This document shows, one piece after another, positions 7,585-14,855 of a stretch of DNA of 37,303 nucleotides. Numbering within the stretch: position 1 is the stretch's first letter; each line of letters starts with the position of its first letter. A program made the position numbers and the translations under genes. Below the pieces are notes generated by a model. It worked only from the letters and a program-made list of their open reading frames with translations. It searched no databases and was not told the DNA's origin. Origin of the DNA: JALZEG01 sp046263255 (lineage in GTDB: Bacteria; Actinomycetota; CADDZG01; WHSQ01); the NCBI GenBank assembly GCA_046263255.1, contig JBHELD010000007.1:1-37303 (forward strand), read 5' to 3'.

Positions 7585-8591
7585 CAGCTCACCTCGAAGA
7601 ATCCCATCCAGCCGAGCTCGGTGAACTCGGTCTGGTGCGCGTGGAACATGAAGCGTCCGGGGTGGTCGTAGGTGAACTCGATCATGTGCCGCTCGGCCTG
7701 CGCCATCGAGATCGTGTCGGTGAACTCGTCCGGGGTCAGCGACGTGCCGGTGCGGTAGAGGTGGAAGAAGTTCGCGTGGATGTGGATCGAGTTCAGAGGA
7801 TCAAACTCCGTCACGTTGACCACGTGCACGCGCTGGAGCCTGCCGCGCTCGATCGGGATCGGCTTGTCGTGATATCCGAACGCGACCGTGTTGACCGCGT
7901 AGACCTCGTTCTCGCCGTCGAAGTTCGAGTCGAACGCGTTCATGACCATGACCATCTCGTTCGCGTCCGGCCGCCCCTTGCGCGGGTCGACGACGAACGC
8001 CCCGTAGAGGCCGCGGTGGATGTGCTGGCGCAGCGGGAGCGAATGGCAGTGGTACAGGTGCGTCCCGAAGGGCTCGGCCACGAAGTCGTAGACGAAGGTC
8101 TCGCCGGGCGCGGCCTCGCCCGCGCCCGGCACCCCGTCCATGCCCGCGCTGTGGATGCCGTGGAAGTGGATCGTGTGCGGGTGGGCGCCCGTGTTGACGA
8201 GGCTGATCCGGATGCGGTCGCCTTCCGTGCAGCGGATCGTCGGACCGGGGACCCGGCCGTTGTAGGTCCACGCGGGGAAGAAGACGCCCGGAGCGATCTC
8301 GATCTCCTTGTCGATCGCGACGAGCTCGTACTCGCGCACGGTCCGGCCGCTCGCGTCGCGGGATACCTCGCCCCCGTCGAAGTCGGTCAGGAGCACGTGC
8401 GGGTCGAACCCGTTGCGCGCGTGGTCGACCTCGCCTACGACGCCCATGCCGCCATGGCCCGCGTGGGACATCCGGTGGGGGTACGGCCCCTGCGCGACGA
8501 CGAGGTCCTTCCCGCTCAGCGCGGCCGCCCCGCCCAGCGCCCCCAGCGCCGCGGTCCTCTTCAGGAAGCGCCGCCTGTCTAGGAGACCCAT
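7584..8591 (-). CDS. two-domain multicopper oxidase, Tat-exported
   Basis: A 335-residue protein with a twin-arginine signal (RRRFLKR at 6-12, hydrophobic region to ~26). A His/Met-rich stretch PHRMSHAGHGGMG (38-50) follows. Domain 1 carries HPHTIHFHGIH (137-147) and HLYHCHSLPLRQHIH (178-192). Domain 2 carries HIHANFFH (270-277) and FHAHQTEFTELGWMG (317-330). These are the copper motifs of laccase/nitrite-reductase-like two-domain oxidases. It probably oxidises metal ions or phenols outside the membrane. It overlaps the regulator stop by 13 bp and the ZIP start by one base. To my memory, MCO-ZIP-DtxR neighbourhoods also occur in ammonia-oxidising archaea, which suggests a role in metal acquisition. 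A nitrite reductase role is less likely in this context. Confidence 0.9.
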   Translation of the reverse strand: MGLLDRRRFLKRTAALGALGGAAALSGKDLVVAQGPYPHRMSHAGHGGMGVVGEVDHARNGFDPHVLLTDFDGGEVSRDASGRTVREYELVAIDKEIEIAPGVFFPAWTYNGRVPGPTIRCTEGDRIRISLVNTGAHPHTIHFHGIHSAGMDGVPGAGEAAPGETFVYDFVAEPFGTHLYHCHSLPLRQHIHRGLYGAFVVDPRKGRPDANEMVMVMNAFDSNFDGENEVYAVNTVAFGYHDKPIPIERGRLQRVHVVNVTEFDPLNSIHIHANFFHLYRTGTSLTPDEFTDTISMAQAERHMIEFTYDHPGRFMFHAHQTEFTELGWMGFFEVS

Positions 8592-9253
8592 ACGCCCTCC
8601 GCCAGCTCACGCGACAGGGCCTCGACCCCGCCGGCACGGTCCGGGACGCGCACGAACAACGGCCCGGCCACGGGGCCCCGCCTGACGACCTCGACCCTCG
8701 CCCCCGGGGTCACTCCCACGCCGGCGAGGTAGCGCAGCACCTCGGGATCGCCGTCGGAGACGCGCTCGACGGCCAGGGTCTCGCCGTCCTCCCCGTCCCA
8801 CAGGGTCCGGCGGGAGGCCGCCGGCATGTGCCCGTCCTTGCTCGGGATCGGGTCCCCGTGCGGGTCCCACGACGGGTCTCCGAGCAGCGCGGCCATGCGG
8901 TCCTCGAGCCGCTCCGACAGCACGTGCTCGAGGATCTCGGCCTCGGCGTGGACCTCGTCCCACGGCACGCCGAGGGCCTCGGCCAGGTACGTCTCGAGCA
9001 GCCGGTGGTGGCGCACCACCTCGAGCGCGATCTTGCGCCCCGCCGGGGTGAGCCCGGTCCCGCGGTACGGGACCTGAACCACCAGCCCCATCGAGTCGAG
9101 CCTCTTCAGCATGTTCGTCGCCGACGCCGCCGAGACGCCGAGCCGCTCCGCGACCGCCGTCGTGGAGACGGGGCCGGCCTCGGCGGCCTCCCACTCGATC
9201 GCGTGCAGGGCCTTCAGGTAGTCCTGCGCCGCGGGAGAAGTTTGGAGCGCCAT
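8579..9253 (-). CDS. DtxR/MntR-family metal-dependent repressor
   Basis: A 224-residue regulator. It has an N-terminal winged helix (STTAVAERLGVSAASATNMLKRL, ~30-52), a metal-binding dimerisation domain (RHHRLLETYL, PWDEVHAEAEILEHVLSERLEDRM) and a C-terminal FeoA/SH3-like domain (~145-224). Comparison with known proteins suggests Mn selectivity. Asp11 stands where MntR has Asp8 and DtxR has Met10, and Glu106 stands where MntR has Glu99 and DtxR has Cys102; Glu109, His110, His83, Glu87 and His102 are kept. The ATG at 9253 lies 7 nt after a -10, so the mRNA is probably leaderless; the upstream in-frame ATG at 9289 is rejected. It heads the metal operon and its promoter contains a palindromic operator. 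Confidence 0.92.
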   Translation of the reverse strand: MALQTSPAAQDYLKALHAIEWEAAEAGPVSTTAVAERLGVSAASATNMLKRLDSMGLVVQVPYRGTGLTPAGRKIALEVVRHHRLLETYLAEALGVPWDEVHAEAEILEHVLSERLEDRMAALLGDPSWDPHGDPIPSKDGHMPAASRRTLWDGEDGETLAVERVSDGDPEVLRYLAGVGVTPGARVEVVRRGPVAGPLFVRVPDRAGGVEALSRELAEGVWVS

Positions 9254-9260
9254 GGAACCG

Positions 9261-9289
9261 AATTTAGCCGAAGCTAAAGGTTGCGACAA
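9261..9289 (-). promoter_or_regulatory. promoter of the metal operon
   Basis: Minus-strand TTGTCG (9289-9284), a 17-bp spacer and TAAATT (9266-9261), followed by 7 nt and the ATG at 9253. It implies a leaderless transcript. The palindromic operator 9263-9278 covers the -10 and part of the spacer. Confidence 0.6.
9263..9278. promoter_or_regulatory. DtxR/MntR-type operator palindrome
   Basis: TTTAGC-CGAA-GCTAAA has perfect 6-bp arms and resembles DtxR/MntR-family boxes. It overlaps the -10 of the repressor operon, predicting autorepression. It lies just upstream of the -35 of the divergent CDF gene, a position compatible with activation or weak repression. Confidence 0.7.
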
Positions 9290-9311
9290 CCGGCCCTCCT
9301 CCGCCTACGCT
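9281..9311 (+). promoter_or_regulatory. promoter of the CDF transporter gene
   Basis: TTGCGA (9281-9286) and TACGCT (9306-9311), spacer 19 bp, then 6 nt to the GTG at 9318. It fits a leaderless transcript. The spacer is slightly long, so help from a bound regulator at 9263-9278 is possible. Confidence 0.5.
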
Positions 9312-9317
9312 CGCGCC

Positions 9318-10688
9318 GTGACCCCCCCTGAGAGAGCCGCGGCCGGGGCCCTCGCGGTGACGCTCCTGCTCGCCGCGGCGAAGATCGCCGTGTGGGCGGC
9401 GACGTCCAGCCTGGCCGTCCTCTCCCAGGCGCTCGACTCGGTGCTGGACGTGGTTGCGCTCGGGCTGCTCCTCGTCGGTGTCGGGCTCGCCGGGAAGCCG
9501 GCCGACACGTCGCATCACTACGGCCACGCGAAGGCGGAGAACCTCGTCGCGTTCACGCAGATGCTCCTGTTGGGGGGCCTCGTGGCCGCCGTCGTGCTGG
9601 AGGCCGTGGGGCGGCTCGCGTCGGGAGAGGAGATCGCCGCGCCGCCGTGGTACGCGCTGGCTCTGCTGGCGGGCTCGGCCGCCGTCGACCTGTGGCGGGC
9701 GCGCGCTCTGCTGAGGGCGTCGCGGGAGCACCGCTCCCCGGCGCTCGAGGCCGGAGCGGTCAACATCGCGTCGGACGTCGGGACGGCGGTCGTGGCTCTC
9801 GTGAGCCTGGCCGCCGTGCATGCCGGGGTCGGGGGGGCCGATGCCGTGGGTGCGCTCGTGGTCTCCGCCGCCGTCGTCGTCGCGGGCGTGCAGGTCACGC
9901 GGCGGTCGGCGGACGTGCTGATGGACCGCGCGCCGGGGCGGCCCGTCGAGGACATCGAGGCCGCGGCGCGGCGCGTCGCGGGCGTCAGCGAGACGCGCCG
10001 CGTGCGCGTGCGCAGCGCCGGGGACCAGCTCTTCGCCGACGTGACCGTCGCCGCAGGGCGAACCGCTTCTCTGGAGCGAGCGCACGACATCGCGGAAGCG
10101 GTCGAGGCCGAGATCGAGAAGGTGGCGCCGGGGACCGACGTGGTCGTCCACGTCGAGCCGGTCGCGGAGACGTCCGGACTGGTCGAACGGGTACAGGCGT
10201 CGGCGAGCCGGACCGAAGGGGTGCACGAGGTGCACAACGTGATCGTGCACGCGTTCGACGAGGGGGGCAGACGGAAGCTCCACGCGACGTTGCACGCGAA
10301 GGTGGAACCCGGCACGTCCGTCGCCGACGCGCACCGGCTGTCGGACCTGATCGAGGCGGGCGTGCGCGCGGAGCTCGGCCCCCACGTCCGCGTGGACACT
10401 CACATCGAGCCGCTCGAGCCGTCTACGTTCGGACGCGACGTCACGTCCTCGCGGCCCGACGTGGTCGCGTCCGTGCGCGTCGCCGCGGCCGCCGAGGCCG
10501 ACGTCACCGACTGCCACGAGGTGCTCGTGACGGAGGCGCCGTCGGGCCTCACCGTCGTCGCACATGTGAGGGGGCGCGGCGACCTGCCGCTGCGGTCGAT
10601 GCACGAGGCGTCGAAGAGGATCGAGGCGGCGGTCCACGCGGCGCATGCGGACGCCGGGAGCGTCCTGATCCACTTCGAGCCGGCGTGA
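9318..10688 (+). CDS. cation diffusion facilitator (Mn-type signature) with three tandem C-terminal domains
   Basis: A 456-residue exporter. The membrane part (1-~200, about six helices) has DSVLD (40-44) in helix 2 and NIASD (149-153) in helix 5. This DxxxD/NxxxD pair is found in Mn-exporting CDFs, whereas Zn exporters use HxxxD. HHYGHAKAENL (66-76) is the conserved loop. The cytoplasmic part holds three successive ferredoxin-like units (~220-281, 299-365, 393-455), each ending in a strand with HVEP, HIEP or HFEP; most CDFs have one. GTG 9318 is chosen because it is 6 nt after the -10. ATG 9252 would run through both promoters. Divergent from the MntR-like gene, it probably expels excess Mn(II). 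Confidence 0.88.
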   Translation: MTPPERAAAGALAVTLLLAAAKIAVWAATSSLAVLSQALDSVLDVVALGLLLVGVGLAGKPADTSHHYGHAKAENLVAFTQMLLLGGLVAAVVLEAVGRLASGEEIAAPPWYALALLAGSAAVDLWRARALLRASREHRSPALEAGAVNIASDVGTAVVALVSLAAVHAGVGGADAVGALVVSAAVVVAGVQVTRRSADVLMDRAPGRPVEDIEAAARRVAGVSETRRVRVRSAGDQLFADVTVAAGRTASLERAHDIAEAVEAEIEKVAPGTDVVVHVEPVAETSGLVERVQASASRTEGVHEVHNVIVHAFDEGGRRKLHATLHAKVEPGTSVADAHRLSDLIEAGVRAELGPHVRVDTHIEPLEPSTFGRDVTSSRPDVVASVRVAAAAEADVTDCHEVLVTEAPSGLTVVAHVRGRGDLPLRSMHEASKRIEAAVHAAHADAGSVLIHFEPA

Positions 10689-10700
10689 CGCGATCTCTAG

Positions 10701-10720
10701 CGGGAGCGCAAGCGATCCCG
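10701..10720. terminator. weak candidate hairpin between convergent genes
   Basis: CGGGA-G-CG-CAAG-CG-A-TCCCG forms a short stem with one mismatch just after the CDF stop. There is no U-tract. The remaining bases up to 10767 are GC-rich without clear structure. Confidence 0.3.
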
Positions 10721-10767
10721 TCTATGCGAGGCGCCCCCTCGCCGGGCTTCGCCGCCTGCGAACCCGG

Positions 10768-10986
10768 TTAGCCCTCGTCTCCCGCGCCGTGTTTGCCCAC
10801 GAGGTACGCGGCCCCGAGACCGATCGCGAGGGCGGCCACCGCGCCGAGCGCCCCGCCGACGACCGGATACACCCCGGTCTCGAGCTCGGCCGCCGGGTTG
10901 GTCTCGTTCAGGTACCACGTCGCGATCTTCGAGCCGGCAAGCGCGCCGGCGACGACGAGAGGCATCAGCAGCGCGAGGCCCCGCAT
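10768..10986 (-). CDS. small membrane protein (72 aa)
   Basis: A 72-residue protein with two hydrophobic segments (GLALLMPLVVAGALAG and GGALGAVAALAIGLGAAYLVG). They are separated by a polar loop (WYLNETNPAAELETG). The family is not recognised. The start ATG at 10986 overlaps the TGA of the preceding aminotransferase gene by one base (TGATG), which argues for real translation and coupling. It could be an accessory membrane subunit or anchor, but nothing in the sequence fixes a function. Confidence 0.6.
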   Translation of the reverse strand: MRGLALLMPLVVAGALAGSKIATWYLNETNPAAELETGVYPVVGGALGAVAALAIGLGAAYLVGKHGAGDEG

Positions 10987-12674
10987 CAGGGCCACGTCGA
11001 CACCTCTGCGACGTCCTCGGGGAGAGGGAACCACCTGAGATGCTCGAAGTCCTCGCTTAGGTCGTGCGACGGCAGCGGGCCCCGCACCTCGGGCTCGGCG
11101 AAGATGTGCTTCGCATACCTCAGGTAGTCGGCCAGCACCTCCTCCGGCTCGGTGGCGCGGCGCAGGCTGATCGCCGGGCGCCCGTCCTCGTACGACAGCG
11201 ACCGCAGGCTCATGGGCGGCTCCGCGACCCCCTCCTGGTTCGTCCACAGTCCCGTCATGGGGTCGAAGTCGTAGTGCGGGAGAAGCCTCCAGCCGTCGTT
11301 CGCGACCATATGGACCGCCTCGAGGACGAACTCGAACACGCGCTCCGAGATGAAATAGTTGAAGTTGAGCCGCACCCACCCCGGTTTGATCCCCTCGCAG
11401 CCGCGGGCGATCTCGCGCTCGAACTCGTGCGACGTCTCGATGTCGATCCCGAGCAGCCGGTGTCCGTACGGCCCCGCGCACGAGCAGCCCCCGCGGGCCT
11501 GGATGCCGAAGAGGTCGTTCAACAGCGCGACGACGAAGTTGTGGTGGAGGTAGCGGTTCCCGTGACGGACGGTGAACGACACGATCGAGAGGCGCCGCGC
11601 GTCGTGGCTTCCGAGGATGTTGATGTTCGGATTCGCGTCCCACGACGCGATCGCCCGCTCGATGAACGACTCCTCGCGCCGCTGGATCTCGTCGCTCCCG
11701 ACCCGCCGTTTGAGCTCGAAGACGAGCCCGGCGCGAATCGACTCGACGATGGCGGGTGTGCCTCCCTCCTCGCGGTGCTCGGGGTCGTCGAGGTAGCGGT
11801 GCTCCGACGGGTTGACGTACGCGACGGTGCCGCCGCCGGGGACGGTCGGGACGGAGTTCGTGAGCAGCTCGCGGCGCGCGACCAGGACCCCGGGGGTGCC
11901 CGGGCCCCCGATCATCTTGTGCGGCGAGATGAACACGGCGTCCTTGTAGGGACCGCCGGCGCTCCCGGACCCCATCTCGACGTCGACGTACGGCGCGGCC
12001 GCGGCGAAGTCCCAGAACGAGAGCGCGCCGTGCTCGTGCAGCAGGTCCGAGATCCCGCGCGTGTCCGAGACGATCCCGGTCACGTTCGACGCCGCGGAGA
12101 AGCTGCCGATCTTCAGGGGCCGGTCGCGGTGCCTGGCCAGCTCGTCGCGCAGCTGCGCCTGGTCGATCATCCCGTTGGAGTCCTCGCCGATCACGACGAC
12201 GTCGGCGATGGACTCGCGCCACGGCAGCTCGTTCGAATGGTGCTCGTACGGGCCGATGAAGACGACCGGCCGCTCCTTTCCCGGGATGTGGCGCGACAGC
12301 CCGTAGCGGCGGTCGAGGTCGGCGGGGACCCGGAGGTTGAGCACCGAAACGAGCTTGTCGATCGCGCCGGTCGAGCCGGAGCCGCAGAAGATCACGGCGT
12401 GCTCCTCGGTCGCGCCGACGGCTTCGCAGATGATCGCCCGCGCCTCCTCGCGAAAGCGCGTCGTCTGCAGCCCCGTCCCGGAGGTCTCGGTGTGCGTGTT
12501 CGCGTAGAGCGGCAGGACGGCGTCGCGGATGAAGTCCTCGACGAACGTGAGGGCGCGGCCGGACGCGGTGTAGTCGGCGTAGGTGACGCGCCGGGGTCCG
12601 TACGGGCCGACGAGCACCTCGTCGTCGCCGATCACGGAGCTGCGGATGGTCTCGATCAGCCGGGCCGAGGTCAC
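10986..12674 (-). CDS. class V aminotransferase-fold PLP enzyme (cysteine desulfurase/selenocysteine lyase-like)
   Basis: A 562-residue PLP enzyme of fold type I. The cofactor lysine is in FISPHKMIGGPGTPG (~250-264). The substrate loop holds the Cys of RGGCSCAGPYGHR, in the position of the catalytic cysteine of SufS/CsdA. SFSAASNVTGIVSD and HGALSFWDFAAAAPY match the cofactor-binding core. It is ~150 residues longer than SufS, mostly from a C-terminal extension with no recognised domain. It may release sulfur from cysteine or act as a lyase on another substrate; no SUF or ISC partner is adjacent. The start is GTG 12674, 6 nt after a TAGCCT -10, fitting a leaderless mRNA. A 72-aa membrane protein is translationally coupled downstream. 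Confidence 0.85.
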   Translation of the reverse strand: MTSARLIETIRSSVIGDDEVLVGPYGPRRVTYADYTASGRALTFVEDFIRDAVLPLYANTHTETSGTGLQTTRFREEARAIICEAVGATEEHAVIFCGSGSTGAIDKLVSVLNLRVPADLDRRYGLSRHIPGKERPVVFIGPYEHHSNELPWRESIADVVVIGEDSNGMIDQAQLRDELARHRDRPLKIGSFSAASNVTGIVSDTRGISDLLHEHGALSFWDFAAAAPYVDVEMGSGSAGGPYKDAVFISPHKMIGGPGTPGVLVARRELLTNSVPTVPGGGTVAYVNPSEHRYLDDPEHREEGGTPAIVESIRAGLVFELKRRVGSDEIQRREESFIERAIASWDANPNINILGSHDARRLSIVSFTVRHGNRYLHHNFVVALLNDLFGIQARGGCSCAGPYGHRLLGIDIETSHEFEREIARGCEGIKPGWVRLNFNYFISERVFEFVLEAVHMVANDGWRLLPHYDFDPMTGLWTNQEGVAEPPMSLRSLSYEDGRPAISLRRATEPEEVLADYLRYAKHIFAEPEVRGPLPSHDLSEDFEHLRWFPLPEDVAEVSTWP

Positions 12675-12680
12675 GGGATC

Positions 12681-12686
12681 AGGCTA
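12681..12686 (-). promoter_or_regulatory. -10 element of leaderless aminotransferase gene
   Basis: Minus-strand TAGCCT followed by GATCCC and the GTG at 12674. There is no good -35. It overlaps the short gap after the upstream membrane-protein gene. Confidence 0.45.
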
Positions 12687-12697
12687 GCGCGGCCCCG

Positions 12698-13177
12698 TCA
12701 CCGCGTCTGGCTCCAGGTCCTCCACGGCATCCGCGCCGTCTGCACGAGGAGCCACAGCGGCAGCAGCGTCATCACGGCGAAGACGCCCGACTGCAGGAGC
12801 GCCTGGGAGCCCGGGAGCTCTTCGAGGTGCCGGAGGTGGAACACCGCATGCGGCACCGTCGCGACGAACCACGCGATCAGGGCGACCTGCACCACCCGCC
12901 TGCGCGCGACCAGCGCGGCCCCCAGGAGCAGCACCCCGTAGCCCAGGTAGAACGACCCGACGTCGCGCACGAGGTGCTCGTTGTACGGCGGCAGCGCCGC
13001 GACCCACGCCGCGCCCGTCCCCGGGAAGTCGTCGAAGAACGAGCGGGGCCAGAACGTCCCCCAGACGCCCGGGAGCAGCGCGGTCGCGGCCAGGACGAGC
13101 AGGCCGCCCCGCAGCTGCCGCATGTGGCGCCTGTCCCTGACGAGCCCTCCGCTCGAGCTGATCATCGACGATTGCAT
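12698..13177 (-). CDS. four-helix integral membrane protein, unknown function
   Basis: A 159-residue hydrophobic protein with about four membrane helices: GGLLVLAATALLPGVWG, FYLGYGVLLLGAALVA, VVQVALIAWFVATVPHAVFHL and VFAVMTLLPLWLLV. Conserved-looking polar positions between helices include FFDDFPGTG, the NEHLVRDVG loop and HAVFHLRHL. The family is not recognised with certainty. The start could be ATG 13177, 13165 or 13123; 13177 is used as the longest reasonable one. It lies 11 bp upstream of the aminotransferase promoter and 38 bp downstream of the sulfotransferase. Confidence 0.7.
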   Translation of the reverse strand: MQSSMISSSGGLVRDRRHMRQLRGGLLVLAATALLPGVWGTFWPRSFFDDFPGTGAAWVAALPPYNEHLVRDVGSFYLGYGVLLLGAALVARRRVVQVALIAWFVATVPHAVFHLRHLEELPGSQALLQSGVFAVMTLLPLWLLVQTARMPWRTWSQTR

Positions 13178-13215
13178 CGTGCGCCCATCCTGCCGCACCG
13201 GCGCACCGCGGCGGA

Positions 13216-14148
13216 TCAGTCGACCGGCGTCTCGGCCGCCTCCCTGAGCTTCTGCTCGCGCTCGCGCCGGCACCGTTCGACGTGCGCGGCGTGCTCCGGC
13301 TCGTCGCCGGTCGCCGGCGCGTTCGCACGGAACGGGCAGTCGTAGCCGAACCTCGCCATCCCCTCGCGGCAGACGTGCGCGACGTGCGCGGTCTGCTCGG
13401 CCGTCAGCGCCCTCTGCCACGCGTCGGCGCGCCCGGAGTCGATGCACTCCAGCGACCGGTGCTTCCACGTCTCCCACGGGAGATACAGCGGACGCGCCGG
13501 CAGGGCAGGAGCCTGCGGCGTCTCGCGGCCGAGGAATCCCGCGAGCGCGGCCCGGGCCGCGCCGGGACGGCGCACGACGTCCTCGTAGCGCAGCACGAGC
13601 GACCGCGCCGGGCCGAGCGCGCCGACCATCTCCGCGATCCGCAGCTGGTCGAGCCGCCAGCGCTCCGCCGCCGCGATCCACGACTCGTACGGCCACGCCT
13701 CGAGCCACGACGCCACCACCGCGCCGGGGTGGCGGACGACCGCGACGAACCTCATCCACGGCGCCGCCTCCGCGAGCCTGTCCCACCACACGACGTGCGC
13801 GGGGGTCTTCTCGCCGTAGAGCTCGGCCGGCCCCGCCAGGTGCCGCACGAGCGCGGTGAAGAGGTCGAGGATGCTGCGGCACTCCCCGCCCAGCTCTTCC
13901 GCTATCGCGTCCGGATCCACCGCGAGGTCGCGGGAGTTGTCGAGCTCGAGGTAGAGCCGGATCTCGTCGCGTATGGCGGGTGCGTCGAGTGGGAACGCGC
14001 GCCGCCGGTGTAGGCCGGCGGCGAAGAAGTACAGGAAGTGCGTCTCGGGCGGCACGGCGACGCCGGGGATCTCGCACGCCAGCCGCTGCACCAGGGTCGT
14101 CCCCGAGCGCGGCGTGCCGACGATCATGAAGCCGACCCTGCGGTCCAC
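13216..14148 (-). CDS. sulfotransferase family protein
   Basis: A ~310-residue protein of the PAPS-dependent sulfotransferase superfamily. The 5'-phosphosulfate loop is IVGTPRSGTTLVQRLA (~9-24), and the 3'-phosphate-binding element is RFVAVVRHPGAVVASW. SLVLRYEDVVRRPGAARAALAGFLG is the conserved region following it in many bacterial sulfotransferases. The acceptor is unknown; glycans, lipids or small metabolites are all possible. The start is uncertain: GTG 14148 begins just before the catalytic loop and has a GGGGGG stretch upstream. An in-frame start at 14238 would add ~30 residues without clear similarity. It lies downstream of the MBL hydrolase on the same strand. Confidence 0.82.
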   Translation of the reverse strand: MDRRVGFMIVGTPRSGTTLVQRLACEIPGVAVPPETHFLYFFAAGLHRRRAFPLDAPAIRDEIRLYLELDNSRDLAVDPDAIAEELGGECRSILDLFTALVRHLAGPAELYGEKTPAHVVWWDRLAEAAPWMRFVAVVRHPGAVVASWLEAWPYESWIAAAERWRLDQLRIAEMVGALGPARSLVLRYEDVVRRPGAARAALAGFLGRETPQAPALPARPLYLPWETWKHRSLECIDSGRADAWQRALTAEQTAHVAHVCREGMARFGYDCPFRANAPATGDEPEHAAHVERCRREREQKLREAAETPVD

Positions 14149-14254
14149 CTGTGGCCCCCCGTCACGAGGCGCCGGTCGGAGACGGTCTACCAGGGGCGGG
14201 CCGTGAAAGGCAACGTCCTCCCGTGGATTACCGGCCACTCCCCGAGGCGACCGG

Positions 14255-14854
14255 CTACCAGCCGCGCTCCTTCCACTCCTGCAGGTGCGGCCGCTCGGCG
14301 CCGATCGTCGAGTCGTCGCCGTGACCCGGGTAGACGAACGTCTCGTCGGGCAAGACGAACAGCTTCGTCTCGATCGAGTCGATGATCTGGGCGAACGCCT
14401 GCGCGTTCCCCCAGGTGTTCCCGGGGCCGCCCGGGAAGAGCGTGTCGCCGGACACGAGGTGGCGACCGGAGCGGAAGCACACGCCGCCCGGGGTGTGGCC
14501 GGGGGTGTGCAGGACCGTGAGCTCGCGGTTGCCGAACGGCAGCGTCATCCCGTCGGCCAGCTCCCGGTCGACGGGCACGGGATAGGCGTCGCCGGGATGC
14601 GCGTGCACCGGCGCCTGCAGCCTCTCCACGAGGTCCGGCAGCGCCTGCACGTGGTCCATGTGCCCGTGGGTCTGCAGGATCCCGACCACGTTCGCGCCGG
14701 CGGCGCCGGCGACGATCGCCTCGGGCTCGAAGCACCCGTCCACGATGAAGGCGTCGTGGGTCTCCGGGCACTCGAGGACGTAGACGTTGTTGCCCATGGT
14801 TCCCACGCCGATCTTCCGGACGACGAGGTCGTCGCCCTCGTAGTGGTGGGCCAC
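14255..14854 (-). CDS. MBL-fold hydrolase, glyoxalase II-like
   Basis: A 199-residue metallo-beta-lactamase-fold enzyme. Zinc ligands are visible in THGHMDH (HxHxDH), HTPGHTPGGV, SGDTLFPGGPG and the C-terminal YPGHGDDSTIGAERPH. This arrangement is typical of short hydroxyacylglutathione-hydrolase-like proteins acting on thioesters. In actinobacteria the substrate may be a mycothiol conjugate rather than a glutathione one (inference). The start is GTG 14854, immediately after the YgfZ-like gene's stop codon (TGA-C-GTG), so the two are co-transcribed. Confidence 0.88.
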   Translation of the reverse strand: MAHHYEGDDLVVRKIGVGTMGNNVYVLECPETHDAFIVDGCFEPEAIVAGAAGANVVGILQTHGHMDHVQALPDLVERLQAPVHAHPGDAYPVPVDRELADGMTLPFGNRELTVLHTPGHTPGGVCFRSGRHLVSGDTLFPGGPGNTWGNAQAFAQIIDSIETKLFVLPDETFVYPGHGDDSTIGAERPHLQEWKERGW

Positions 14855-14855
14855 G

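Noticed and set aside
9252..9317. ATG 9252 as start of the CDF transporter
   Set aside because: It would translate through the operator and both promoters, overlapping the ATG of the divergent regulator; GTG 9318 fits the leaderless layout and the protein.
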